Below, piece by piece: positions 44,410-52,890 of a stretch of 64,000 nt of DNA. A model generated the notes under the pieces. The model did no database searches. It was not told where the DNA came from and saw only the letters and a list, made by a program, of their open reading frames with translations. The position numbers were made by a program, and so were the translations under genes. Numbering within the stretch: the first letter of the stretch is position 1; every line of letters starts with the position of its first letter. This DNA is from Catelliglobosispora koreensis DSM 44566 (lineage in GTDB: Bacteria; Actinomycetota; Actinomycetes; Mycobacteriales; Micromonosporaceae): NCBI RefSeq assembly GCF_000379685.1, contig NZ_KB903283.1, positions 210,819 to 274,818 of the forward strand, written 5' to 3'.

Positions 44410-44583
44410 TCACATCGCTGAGTTGAAGGCCGCGACGTCAAGGGTGGGCGCGCTAGGCTCACCTTCCGCGATCCGCTTGCGAACCAGGTTCACCCGTTCA
44501 GGGGATATGGCATTGAGCTGTGACCGCCGGATATCTTCGAGCGAGCCGATAGCTTGCCCCGCCCGAGTGTTTGCGATCTTCAC
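44410..44583 (-). CDS. fxsA: FxSxx-COOH RiPP precursor FxsA
   Basis: This is a 57-residue peptide too short for common gene finders. It begins M-K-I-A-N-T-R-A-G-Q-A-I-G-S-L and ends V-A-A-F-N-S-A-M. The last five residues F-N-S-A-M match the F-x-S-x-x-COOH signature exactly. The central part (SLEDIRRSQLNAISPERVNLVRKRIAEG) is a charged helical leader suitable for recognition by the maturase. The GTG start has AGGGG six bases upstream, and fxsB follows after four bases. Expected product: the Phe and Ser of the FNS motif crosslinked by FxsB, possibly then released by the HExxH domain. The final product and its target are unknown. Confidence 0.9.
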   Translation of the reverse strand: MKIANTRAGQAIGSLEDIRRSQLNAISPERVNLVRKRIAEGEPSAPTLDVAAFNSAM

Positions 44584-44595
44584 GTTGGACCCCTA

Positions 44596-44607
44596 ATAAG
44601 CGCTTAT
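44596..44607. promoter_or_regulatory. 12-base palindrome upstream of fxsA
   Basis: ATAAGCGCTTAT is a perfect palindrome 12 bases upstream of the fxsA GTG, in a local A/T-rich patch. It could be an operator, or part of an intergenic structure between the small ORF and fxsA. Confidence 0.3.
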
Positions 44608-44657
44608 ATGGCGATGTTTTGAGCCTGTATATCGGGACGTGCGTACAACGACCGCCG

Positions 44658-44714
44658 TTAGTTGAAAGGTACGACGAGCGAGCAACGGACACACATTAGA
44701 GCATTGGCATCCAT
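44658..44714 (-). CDS. 18-residue small ORF with strong Shine-Dalgarno ahead of fxsA
   Basis: The frame encodes MDANALMCVRCSLVVPFN followed by TAA. GGAGGA ends six bases before the ATG, one of the strongest Shine-Dalgarno sites in the window. It lies in the fxsA leader, 74 bases upstream of the fxsA start, on the same strand. It holds a C-V-R-C pair and ends V-P-F-N. It may be a leader peptide that tunes expression of the cassette, or a second small product. Nothing else about it can be judged from sequence. Confidence 0.45.
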   Translation of the reverse strand: MDANALMCVRCSLVVPFN

Positions 44715-44819
44715 AGCGTATCCTCCGTCAGGCCGAGACTTTTTCTAAATCGATCATGCTTGATGGCATGTGGTTCTATAGACCCACTGTCCTCATCGGA
44801 TCCATCTGGCGGAGGTCTC

Positions 44820-47800
44820 GTGCGGCGGCTGCTCTTCCAGCGCTTAAGCGTTGCGTTCGGGGTCCTCATCGCCTCCTTCGCCGGTGCCTGGTATCTGTGC
44901 CAGGTCGTGCTTGGCTATACAACCGAGATAGCCACCGCGATCGCCGGTGCCGTCATCGCGCTTATCGCCATTCCGATAGGCATCTGGCTAGCGCAGCTCA
45001 CGCCACCGGTCCTGCCCCCACATCCGCCACCCCCGCCGCCCGTCCCGGCCGAGCCCAGCGCGAAGACCTTGCTGGACGCCTACTACAAGCGGATCCGGTT
45101 TAGATTCCAGCGCATCGCCCTAGACGCGCTCACGCCGGCTTTTGACGACGACTTCAAACCTGTCCAGCTGCCAGAAGTGTTCATTGGCCAGCTCGTCCAG
45201 GCCGACCCGCCGCCGGTGGAACTCCCCCGTGAACTCATGCGCCTGCTCATCGAGAAAGGCGTGCCGGAGGAACGCAACTATCCCGGCGGGATCACCCGCG
45301 CCATGCTCATGCGGGTCAGCCAGATCTACCGGCAGCAGCCGCCGATTGACGTGCTGTCGCTGCTGGCCGACGAAGGCGCCAAGGTGGTGCTGCTGGGCGA
45401 CCCAGGGTCGGGGAAATCGACTCTGGCGCGCTACGTGGCGTACACCCTGGCGAATGCCGAGGTTTCGGGTCCTCTCCAGCGTTTGCAGGGCTGGCTGCCG
45501 ATCCTGGTGGAGCTACGCGCCTACGCCCAGCACGGTGGGCCGCTGCTGAACTTCCTGGACGAGCTGCATCAGCGTGACGACCTGGGCCTGCCGAAGGAGT
45601 TCCTAGAGTCTTACCTGCGCGACAACGGCAAGGTCATCATGATTTTCGACGGTCTCGATGAGATCTTCGATTTGAGCATGCGGGACCAGGTCGCCAAACA
45701 GATCAGTGGACTCATCTCCCGGTTTTCGAACCTGCGCGTCGTGGTCACCTCACGGCCCGTTGACTTCCAGCGCACCACCCTCGAAGGTGCTGGCCTGCGC
45801 CGTTACCTTCTGCTGGACCTGGACCGCCGTCAGATAGGCGAATTCGTCAACCGCTGGAACAAGCTAACCAGCGGCAGCGAAGTGACCAAAGAGGACGTGG
45901 AAAAGCTCGGCAACCGGCTGCTCGCCTCGATCGACAGCTCGCAGTCAGTGCGGGAACTCGCGGGCAACCCGATGCTGCTGACCATTCTGGCGATCATCAA
46001 CCGGCGCCGGCCACTGCCCCGTTTCCGGACCGATGTCTACGACCACGCCATCGATGTGCTGGTGGAACAGTGGGAGCCGAGCAAGTTCCTGCCCTCTAGC
46101 GAGACGATCCGGGGCCTGCCCACCGACCTCGACGCCGCTGACCGCAAAGAACTGTTGCGGCTTGTCGCGAGAGAAATGCAGAAAAGCCCGGCGGGACTGG
46201 CCGGCAACTTCGTCTCGGGCGCTTCGCTAACGACCGCCTTTGTGTCCTTTTTGGAGCAACGCCGCCCGCACAGCCTGACCGACACCGAGGCCCGCCGTTC
46301 CGCCGATGCCATCCTGCAGGTCTTCCGGTCGCGAAACTTCATCATCAGCCGCTTCGGCGTCGACGTCTTTGGCTTCGTGCACAGATCCTTTTTGGAGTAC
46401 TTGGCAGCCGCTGACATCGTGCATCGCTTCAGCCACGAGCGGAAGCTATCGGAATCCGACCTGATCGACGGCTTGTTCGCCCAGCGGTGGCGCGAGCCCG
46501 CCTGGCACGAGGTGCTCTGGCTGACCGCTGGAATGCTGGACGGTCCGTTCGTCAACGAGATCGTCCTCAAGCTCGCCGGAGCCGACCGGCACTGGGCCAG
46601 CAGCGACAACGTCGAGCCACACCACTTGCTGGTGGCGATCCGCTGCATCGTCGAAGTGCGCAAGCTCGGCCCTCTCGAAGCCGCGTGTCACCGCGCCATC
46701 GACAGCGTCATCAGCATCTTGCAGGCGGCACACGTCTGGCAAACGTTCGCGATGAAGAACGCGCTGCACCGCGCGATCGACCGGTCGCTGCTGCCAGCCT
46801 TCGCCGCCATCAGTGCCTGGCCCGGCCGCGAGGTATTCCTCAAGTGGTTCATGACCAATGGCCGGATCGAAACCAACAACCCGGCTACGGCTCACATCGC
46901 CGCCCGTCTCGCACTCGTCCTCTACCCCGACAGCGATGAGCTCAAAGAGTTCCTCCGCGATCAGGCGGTGCAGGGCTGGACGGTCAGCCAGCGGCAGGCG
47001 GCCCTGTCCGCGCTGGCGAAAGGCTGGCCGGGCAGCCCAGAATGCCTTGCCCTCATTCGCGAACGGGTCACGAAGGACCCTCACATCGACGTACGCGTCA
47101 CCGCCATGCGCGCGATGATCGCCTGTGGTCCACCCGATGACGCCATCATGCGCGTCGTGCAGCAACTGGCGACCGGGGACCGGCACGGGCCGATGCGGCA
47201 CGCCGCGATTCAGGCCCTGTCGCGGCATTGGCCGGAGCAGCCGAGCACCCCGGAAGTGTTGCGGGCGTGCGCTTCCGACGCCGACCCCGACGTGCGGCAG
47301 GCCGCCTTGCGCGCCCTTTTCCTGCGGTGGCGGGCCGATGTGGAAACACTGGCTCTACTCAAGGACAAGGCAGTCAACGATCAGAACGAATCCGTCCGCA
47401 GGTTCGCCCTGCAGGCGGTCGCCGACGGGTGGCCCGGCGACCCGCAAGGCCTCGAGCTCCTGCTGGACCGCGCGGAAAACGACCCGCACATCGTCGTGCA
47501 GCAACTCGCCATCGCCGAACTCGGTGCCAGGTCACGGGATGAAAGCACCCGGATGAGGCTGCGCGACTGGGCGACCGGCCACTCCGACGCCGGGATCCGG
47601 CGCGAAGCCATCGTGGCCCTCGCCGAGAACTGGCGCGACGATGACGTGCTGAACATGTTGCGCGACAGGGTCATCAGCGACACCAGCCCCGACGTGCAAC
47701 AAGCGGCGGCCCGCTCGATCACCCGGTTCTGGCCGCACGATGCCGAACATCTCGCCCTGTTCCGTGAGTGGGCCGTCAACGGCGCGCATCACGCCGTGCG

Positions 47801-48860
47801 CAAGACCGGAATCCAGGCCGTCGCCGAATACGGCGGCGATCTGCCCGGAACCCTGACCTGGCTGCGCAACCGGATCGCCGTGGAGGCGCATCCCGATGTG
47901 CGCGTGAGCGCCATCCACGCGGTGGCCGACCGGTGGAACGAGGACCCGGGCACCGAGATCTGGCTGCACCGCCTCGGCTGCACCGACAGCTCGCCCGACG
48001 TCCGGCGCGCGGCGCTAGGCATCATCGCCTCCGGGTGGAGCGACGACCCGGACACGCCGGGCTGGCTGCAAACACGCGCCGCGGAGGACAGTGACGCGGG
48101 CATCCGCAAAGCCGCCGCCGAGGCTCTCTCCCGCAGCTACCACACTAACCCGTTCACGCGCTCCACTCTGGAACGGCTAGCGACCGAGGACACCGACCAT
48201 TCCGTACGCCTCACCGCGCTCCAAAGCGTCGTAGCCCACTGGCACGGCGATCCGCAGACGCTGGCGCTGCTGCACGACCGGGCGGCCAACGACCCCCACG
48301 AGAACGTCAGGCGCTCAGCCCTGCTGAGCGTCGCCGCCGGATGGCGCACCAGTCCGTCCAGCCTCGATCTCCTGCGGACACTCGCCAGGTCAGACTCGCA
48401 CGGTCACGTGCGTCAGGCCGCCGTGCAAGCGCTCGCGCTCGTGTGGCACACCGACAGCGCTACATTGCCCTTGCTGCGTTCGGTGTGCGCCAACGACAAC
48501 GAGCCTGTCGTCCGCCTGGTGGCCATGCAGGCCCTGGCCGACGCCGGCTATCAGTCGCCCGAAACGCTGCCGCTCATCCGCACCCAACTCGCTGGCGATG
48601 TGAGCCCGGCCGTGCGGTTGACCGGGCTGCAGATCCTCGCCGAGACCTGGCACGGTGACGCCGAGACGATTCCGTTGCTCAGGCGCCGGCTCGCCGAGGA
48701 CCTCAGCGCCGAAGTCCGCTCGACGGCCGCCCAGATCCTGGCCGAGACGTGGTTTGACGTCCCCGAGGTCGCTGATGCCCTGCGCAAGCAGGCCACCAAC
48801 GACATCGATCCCGAAGTGCGCGAGGAAATCGCGAAAACGATCAGCGCGTTTACTGTCTAA
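44820..48860 (+). CDS. Membrane-anchored NACHT NTPase with HEAT repeats (NLR-like)
   Basis: This protein is about 1346 residues. Two N-terminal membrane helices (FGVLIASFAGAWYLCQVVL and IATAIAGAVIALIAIPIGIWLA) are followed by a proline-rich linker. A NACHT domain comes next: P-loop GDPGSGKST at 193-201, Walker B MIFDGLDEIFD with DGLDE at 277-281, and RVVVTSRPVDF. From about residue 680 to the end there are some 17-20 HEAT-type repeats of about 31 residues (consensus D-P-x-V-R-x-x-A-L-x-A-L-A-x-x-W). This sensor-switch arrangement is that of bacterial NLR-like proteins; no effector nuclease is visible, so membrane association may itself be the output. I chose GTG 44820 because GGAGG lies four bases upstream; ATG 44763 is the alternative. 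Divergent from the FxSxx cassette. Confidence 0.88.
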   Translation: MRRLLFQRLSVAFGVLIASFAGAWYLCQVVLGYTTEIATAIAGAVIALIAIPIGIWLAQLTPPVLPPHPPPPPPVPAEPSAKTLLDAYYKRIRFRFQRIALDALTPAFDDDFKPVQLPEVFIGQLVQADPPPVELPRELMRLLIEKGVPEERNYPGGITRAMLMRVSQIYRQQPPIDVLSLLADEGAKVVLLGDPGSGKSTLARYVAYTLANAEVSGPLQRLQGWLPILVELRAYAQHGGPLLNFLDELHQRDDLGLPKEFLESYLRDNGKVIMIFDGLDEIFDLSMRDQVAKQISGLISRFSNLRVVVTSRPVDFQRTTLEGAGLRRYLLLDLDRRQIGEFVNRWNKLTSGSEVTKEDVEKLGNRLLASIDSSQSVRELAGNPMLLTILAIINRRRPLPRFRTDVYDHAIDVLVEQWEPSKFLPSSETIRGLPTDLDAADRKELLRLVAREMQKSPAGLAGNFVSGASLTTAFVSFLEQRRPHSLTDTEARRSADAILQVFRSRNFIISRFGVDVFGFVHRSFLEYLAAADIVHRFSHERKLSESDLIDGLFAQRWREPAWHEVLWLTAGMLDGPFVNEIVLKLAGADRHWASSDNVEPHHLLVAIRCIVEVRKLGPLEAACHRAIDSVISILQAAHVWQTFAMKNALHRAIDRSLLPAFAAISAWPGREVFLKWFMTNGRIETNNPATAHIAARLALVLYPDSDELKEFLRDQAVQGWTVSQRQAALSALAKGWPGSPECLALIRERVTKDPHIDVRVTAMRAMIACGPPDDAIMRVVQQLATGDRHGPMRHAAIQALSRHWPEQPSTPEVLRACASDADPDVRQAALRALFLRWRADVETLALLKDKAVNDQNESVRRFALQAVADGWPGDPQGLELLLDRAENDPHIVVQQLAIAELGARSRDESTRMRLRDWATGHSDAGIRREAIVALAENWRDDDVLNMLRDRVISDTSPDVQQAAARSITRFWPHDAEHLALFREWAVNGAHHAVRKTGIQAVAEYGGDLPGTLTWLRNRIAVEAHPDVRVSAIHAVADRWNEDPGTEIWLHRLGCTDSSPDVRRAALGIIASGWSDDPDTPGWLQTRAAEDSDAGIRKAAAEALSRSYHTNPFTRSTLERLATEDTDHSVRLTALQSVVAHWHGDPQTLALLHDRAANDPHENVRRSALLSVAAGWRTSPSSLDLLRTLARSDSHGHVRQAAVQALALVWHTDSATLPLLRSVCANDNEPVVRLVAMQALADAGYQSPETLPLIRTQLAGDVSPAVRLTGLQILAETWHGDAETIPLLRRRLAEDLSAEVRSTAAQILAETWFDVPEVADALRKQATNDIDPEVREEIAKTISAFTV

Positions 48861-50283
48861 TCACGACCGTGTACTTCCCGTCCGCTCTTCTGGTCGCTGT
48901 CGCAAGCGGCATCCCAGCCGGCACCGGTTCGCCGGGTACCAGGAAGCGCAGCTTCCGCAGCCGCAGGTGAGGCGGCAAAGTGGGATCGAACTGCCGATAG
49001 CCGGCGGTGGTCGGCTCAAGCGGACTGCCCGCGAGGCTGACCGCCAGCTGATCGGCAGGGGCAATCCCAGCGGCGGAAAGCCCTTGCAGTAGCGCGGTTT
49101 CCTCCCGTGTCGCCACCACCCCACCGGCGCTGGCCACATGCGACAGTGTTCCCCACACGGCCAGCGAGGCAAGTGCGCCAACAGCCCACGGCAAAGTTCT
49201 CGCGGACGCGAGTTTCGCAAAGCCCAGCGCGGCCGCTGCCGTGATGAGCAGCACCGGTGGCAGCACGTAGCGTGACAGAAGCGCCGGTTCCAGAACCGCG
49301 ACCGGGCCAAGCGACGCGATGCCCACCGCGACAAGGATTCGCCCGTGCCGGGTCCACAGCGAAACGACCGCAAGTGCCAGCACCACCACTCCGACGAGCC
49401 CACCAGCGATAACCAAAACGGCCGGTGCCGCCGCGGCAGGCGGGAACTCCGCTTTCAGTTCCGCCTCGCTGCGGCTGATAAACGCGAACCGCAGCAACTC
49501 CACCGTCTTGGCCAGCACCTGCCAGAGTCCCGTTTGCGCCTGGTCCCGGTGCGGGTCGATCGCTGTGCTCTGCCACCACACGAAGGCTGCCATCGGCAGC
49601 ACCGCACCTGCGGTCACAGCTGTCCTAAATGGACGGCGTTGAGAACCCGACCATTCCCAGGCCAGGATCAGAAGTGGCCCTATCATCGCATCGTTTTTCA
49701 TCCCCAGGCCCAGCACCGTCAGCACCGGTGCCGCTACGGCCAATAGCCGGTTCACCGATCCGCCCTGCCGCCAGGCGACATGCGCCAGCGCGGCACCCAA
49801 ACCCAACAGGGCGGCCCACATGTGCGGCGACGCCGCGAACCAGGTCCACGACGTCAGCGAGGCGGGAGCCAGGCCCGCGAGCGTCACGGCCCACAACGAG
49901 ACAGCCTTGCCGCCGCCCAGGCGCCGCAGGAGAAAGTAAAGCACCGCAAGGGTTCCCACGAGCCCGGCGAGCGTCAGCACGTGATGCGCCAACGGGTTCA
50001 GCCCCAGCACCGCCAGGGTCACGCGATACCACTGCACTTCCACGGGCAGCGGATTCGCGTGCCGCGCGATGTCGTAAAACGGCCCTCCCCATGCGGTGTT
50101 GCCCTGTGTGTGTTCGTCAATCCAATACCAGTCCCACGCCCAGAATCCTGCCTGCAACATGGGAAACATCGCCACGACCAGGATGAGCGCGGCCGCTGCG
50201 AACGCTAGCCAGCTGGATTTGCGCGACGGTTCTGTTGGCTCTTCCACCAGTAACTCTGGTGGATCCGCCAGCAGTCCTTGCAT
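48850..50283 (-). CDS. Polytopic membrane protein, glycosyltransferase-39-like topology
   Basis: This 477-residue protein has 10-11 helices, starting FAAAALILVVAMFPMLQAGFWAW. The first outer loop WDWYWIDEHTQGNTAWGGPFYDIARHANPL is acidic/aromatic, as in dolichyl-phosphate mannosyltransferase-like (GT39/GT87-type) membrane proteins, but I do not see a decisive catalytic motif. A C-terminal soluble tail of about 100 residues follows the last helix. The ATG at 50283 has GGGGGAGG five bases upstream. The 3' end overlaps the NACHT-HEAT gene by 11 bases. Function unknown; a cell-envelope glycosyltransferase is possible. Confidence 0.75.
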   Translation of the reverse strand: MQGLLADPPELLVEEPTEPSRKSSWLAFAAAALILVVAMFPMLQAGFWAWDWYWIDEHTQGNTAWGGPFYDIARHANPLPVEVQWYRVTLAVLGLNPLAHHVLTLAGLVGTLAVLYFLLRRLGGGKAVSLWAVTLAGLAPASLTSWTWFAASPHMWAALLGLGAALAHVAWRQGGSVNRLLAVAAPVLTVLGLGMKNDAMIGPLLILAWEWSGSQRRPFRTAVTAGAVLPMAAFVWWQSTAIDPHRDQAQTGLWQVLAKTVELLRFAFISRSEAELKAEFPPAAAAPAVLVIAGGLVGVVVLALAVVSLWTRHGRILVAVGIASLGPVAVLEPALLSRYVLPPVLLITAAAALGFAKLASARTLPWAVGALASLAVWGTLSHVASAGGVVATREETALLQGLSAAGIAPADQLAVSLAGSPLEPTTAGYRQFDPTLPPHLRLRKLRFLVPGEPVPAGMPLATATRRADGKYTVVIRQ

Positions 50284-50366
50284 TCGTTCCTCCCCCAGGA
50301 CCTTCGTATAAAATTTACGAAGCAGGACGCTATCATGCAAATTAGTTTCAGTCACGCCGCACAGGA

Positions 50367-50400
50367 AAGGCGGGACCATCAAAAACGATGGCCCCGCCTT
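50367..50400. terminator. Terminator after the PL1 pectate lyase gene
   Basis: AAGGCGGG-A-CCATC pairs with GATGG-C-CCCGCCTT around AAAAAC: 13 pairs with one internal mismatch. It is 12 bases beyond the pectate lyase stop on the minus strand. Confidence 0.65.
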
Positions 50401-50412
50401 GAAATCAAACGG

Positions 50413-51984
50413 CTACGATGCGTAGGTTTCGAACTCGGCGACCCTAGGTGCGCCGGCTGAACTGGTGATCCTAAAGGTAATCTTGCTCAGCGAGGTCGCG
50501 GAGAAGGTGATGACACCAGCACCACTGCCCGACTTCAGCACCGCACCGCTGTCGGCATTGATGACCTGCCACGCTCCGATGCTGCCACTCATACCAGACG
50601 GCTCACGGATGATGATCCGGGCGGTTGTCTTGGCGGAGCCCCACTTGATGGAGATGTCGCCGGTGGCGCCCGCAGGCGACCAATAGGTGCTCATGTTGGC
50701 GTCGCGCACATTGCCATAGCTCGTGCCGCTTGCCTTGCTGGAACCGTCAGAGCCAGCCCCGATGCTCAGGTTGGTGCCGCTGGGCGAAGACGTGACAGAC
50801 GGCGAAGGGCTGCTGCTGGAAGCCGACGGGCTAACCGAGGCACTCGCCGACGCGGTGGGCGATGCGGTCGGAGTCTGCGGGGTGCAGTTGCCATTGGACA
50901 CTTGCAGTCCCTTGTTGGCACCAGCGGTCTGGCTCACAATCGCCGGCACACAGCTAGCCGGGTCAAGGGTGTAGGCGTAGGGAATGCTGACAGTCGTGTT
51001 GGACTGCGGGTTGGGACCGGCGGGATTGTTATCACTGCCCGGTGCCGACCAGGTCACGTTGTCGAAGATGTTTCCGCTGACCTGCCAATAGCCGGCTTCA
51101 GTGGTGTAGAAGGTCCCGAGGACATCCTTGGAGTCCTTGAAGTAGTTGTTGTCCACTTTGGCGCGAGCACCGGCCCGGGAGTTGATTCCGGACTCGTGCA
51201 GGCCGGCATAGGAGTTGTTGTAGATGTGGGCGATTCCGCCGCGCAATAGCGGAGTACGCGAATCGATGTTGGTGTAAAGGTTGTGGTGGAACGTGATGAA
51301 CCCGTTGGTGCGGTCACTTTCGCTGGAGCCAATGAGACCGCCACGGCCGGAGTTACGCAGGACGCTGTAGGAGAGCGTCACGTATTGCGTGTTGTCCTTC
51401 ATGTCGAACAGTCCGTCGAATCCCTCCGACTCCCCGCCCGAAGCCTCAAGCGTCACGTGATCGACCCACACGTTGCGAACGCTGCTTTCCATGGAGATGG
51501 CATCACCACCGTTAGACGTTGGCGAGCCTGACTTCTTCACGTTCCGCACGGTCACGTTCTGGATGATGATGTTGCTGGCTTCGCGGATGTGGATGCCCAG
51601 CTGGTCAAACAGGGCTCCGCCACCGACGCCGATGATGGTGACGTTGCTGATCTGCTTGAGTTCGATGACACCGTCGGCGGTGTTGCAACTCGCGCCCGAG
51701 ACTTTGCTGGTATTGCCGTGGTTGATGGTTCCCTCAACCTGAATGATGATCGGCGTGCTGCTGCTGGCACGCCCGCAAAGCGCGGTGTGGATCGCGGTTC
51801 CGGTGGTGGCCCGCACGGTCTGCCCGCCCGCACCCCCTGTGGTGCCACCGTTTTGCGTCGCGTAGCCGGTGACGCCGCCGGTGGCCGCCGATGCCTGGGC
51901 AATGTGCAGCACCACGCCGGCCGCCGCGGCGATGGCCGCCGTCGCCAGTGCCGCGCGGAGTCGCAAAGCGACTGTTCTTCTCAT
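50413..51984 (-). CDS. Secreted pectate lyase (PL1 family) with C-terminal carbohydrate-binding-like domain
   Basis: This 523-residue exported enzyme has a signal peptide at residues 1-33 (ALATAAIAAAAGVVLHIAQASA). The parallel beta-helix carries PL1 landmarks: a calcium-site Asp run near GGDAISM, the NVWVDHVTLEA motif, EGFDGLFDMKD, and SRTPLLRGGIAHIYNN with the catalytic Arg of the R-x-P-x-x-R motif. A Ser/Pro/Ala/Thr linker (ASPTASASASVSPSASSSS) leads to a C-terminal beta-sandwich (WSPAGATGDISIKWGSAKTTARIIIREP) resembling F5/8-type binding domains. ATG 51984 has GAGGAAAGTGAG upstream. A palindrome shared with the PL9-type gene lies 88 bases upstream of the start. Pectin breakdown outside the cell is the expected role. 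Confidence 0.9.
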   Translation of the reverse strand: MRRTVALRLRAALATAAIAAAAGVVLHIAQASAATGGVTGYATQNGGTTGGAGGQTVRATTGTAIHTALCGRASSSTPIIIQVEGTINHGNTSKVSGASCNTADGVIELKQISNVTIIGVGGGALFDQLGIHIREASNIIIQNVTVRNVKKSGSPTSNGGDAISMESSVRNVWVDHVTLEASGGESEGFDGLFDMKDNTQYVTLSYSVLRNSGRGGLIGSSESDRTNGFITFHHNLYTNIDSRTPLLRGGIAHIYNNSYAGLHESGINSRAGARAKVDNNYFKDSKDVLGTFYTTEAGYWQVSGNIFDNVTWSAPGSDNNPAGPNPQSNTTVSIPYAYTLDPASCVPAIVSQTAGANKGLQVSNGNCTPQTPTASPTASASASVSPSASSSSPSPSVTSSPSGTNLSIGAGSDGSSKASGTSYGNVRDANMSTYWSPAGATGDISIKWGSAKTTARIIIREPSGMSGSIGAWQVINADSGAVLKSGSGAGVITFSATSLSKITFRITSSAGAPRVAEFETYAS

Positions 51985-52071
51985 CCGTTGTCTCACTTTC
52001 CTCTGGTGTGCATGCCCGATGGCGGCGCCGGACCACGCTCGCCGCAACGGTTTCGGGCAAGGGACGGATAA

Positions 52072-52085
52072 GGAAAGCGCTTTCC
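52072..52085. promoter_or_regulatory. LacI-type palindrome upstream of the PL1 pectate lyase
   Basis: GGAAAGCGCTTTCC is a perfect 14-base palindrome 88 bases upstream of the pectate lyase ATG and 89 bases upstream of the divergent RraA-family gene. It resembles the A-A-A-G-C-G-C-T-T-T core of LacI/GalR operators. The same 14 bases occur at 61358-61371. Confidence 0.7.
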
Positions 52086-52173
52086 CTGCGTTCGGACCCT
52101 AACGGCGGACTTCGCTTCTGGTCAATGCTCTGGGCGAAAGCTGCAACAAACCTGCACACGTAAAGTGTCTGTT

Positions 52174-52836
52174 GTGAACGATCAGTCAAGCCTGCGAGCA
52201 CTAGCCAGCCAAGTCGACACCAGCGCGATCTGTGATGCGGCAAAGGAAACCAGAGTCATGTCCACCGCCCTGCGGTGCCGCTCGGCAAGCCCGGTCCTGT
52301 TCGGCCCGGCCTTTACGGTCCGCTGTCAGGACGACATCTTCGGTCTTGTCCTCGCGATCGAAAAAGCCAGCCCTGGCGACGTGCTCGTCGTCGATGGCGG
52401 TGGCCGGGAAACGGCTCTGGCCGGTGAGCTTTTCGCCCGCGCGGCGCTCGCGCGTGGCATCGCTGGCATCATCGTTGACGCGGCTTACCGCGACCTTGCC
52501 TACATCGCGACCTGTGAGCTCCCCGTCTACAGCCGGCACACGAGCCCGATGGCAGGCACAGCCCAGCGCTTAGGTGTTCTGAACGAGCCGGTCAGCTGTG
52601 GCGGCGTGACGGTCCGCCCGGGGGACATCGTCATCGCCGATCACGACGGCATCATCGTGCTCGACGCGGCCACCGCCGAAGCGACGTTGCGTGCGGCCGT
52701 GCAGGTCAAAGTCGCCGAAGCCCGGGTCGTGCAAGGACTCGATGCGGGCCAGCCATTGCGTGCGCTTCTGAACGTGGAAGAACATGCCGCGCGCCTAGCC
52801 GCCAGCGAGCCAACGTCCCTGCGCATCACCGCCTAG
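52174..52836 (+). CDS. RraA family protein (aldolase/decarboxylase-like)
   Basis: This 220-residue protein has the RraA fold signature: FGPAFTVRCQDD, PGDVLVVDGGGRETALAGELFARAALARGIAGIIVDAAYRDL (the G-G-x-x-x-x-A and R-D of the active site), GVTVRPGDIVIADHDGIIVL. Members include 4-hydroxy-4-methyl-2-oxoglutarate/4-carboxy-4-hydroxy-2-oxoadipate aldolases and oxaloacetate decarboxylases. They are not S-adenosylmethionine methyltransferases, despite older menaquinone names. The GTG at 52174 follows TAAAGT by seven bases, suggesting a leaderless mRNA; GTG 52165 is an alternative. Divergent from the pectate lyase, it might join the catabolism of pectin products, which is inference. Confidence 0.88.
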   Translation: MNDQSSLRALASQVDTSAICDAAKETRVMSTALRCRSASPVLFGPAFTVRCQDDIFGLVLAIEKASPGDVLVVDGGGRETALAGELFARAALARGIAGIIVDAAYRDLAYIATCELPVYSRHTSPMAGTAQRLGVLNEPVSCGGVTVRPGDIVIADHDGIIVLDAATAEATLRAAVQVKVAEARVVQGLDAGQPLRALLNVEEHAARLAASEPTSLRITA

Positions 52837-52890
52837 AAAGGCGACCCACCCGCCGGCGCCCCGCCGAACGTGTATAGAGCGGAGGTGCCG

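Noticed and set aside
44498..44692. 64-residue ORF spanning fxsA and its leader
   Set aside because: Out of frame with fxsA and the small ORF; the composition is not natural and no ribosome site precedes it.
46860..48860. CRISPR-like or DNA tandem repeat in the NACHT-HEAT gene
   Set aside because: Periodicity is of the encoded HEAT repeats (about 31 codons); nucleotide copies are divergent and there are no spacers.
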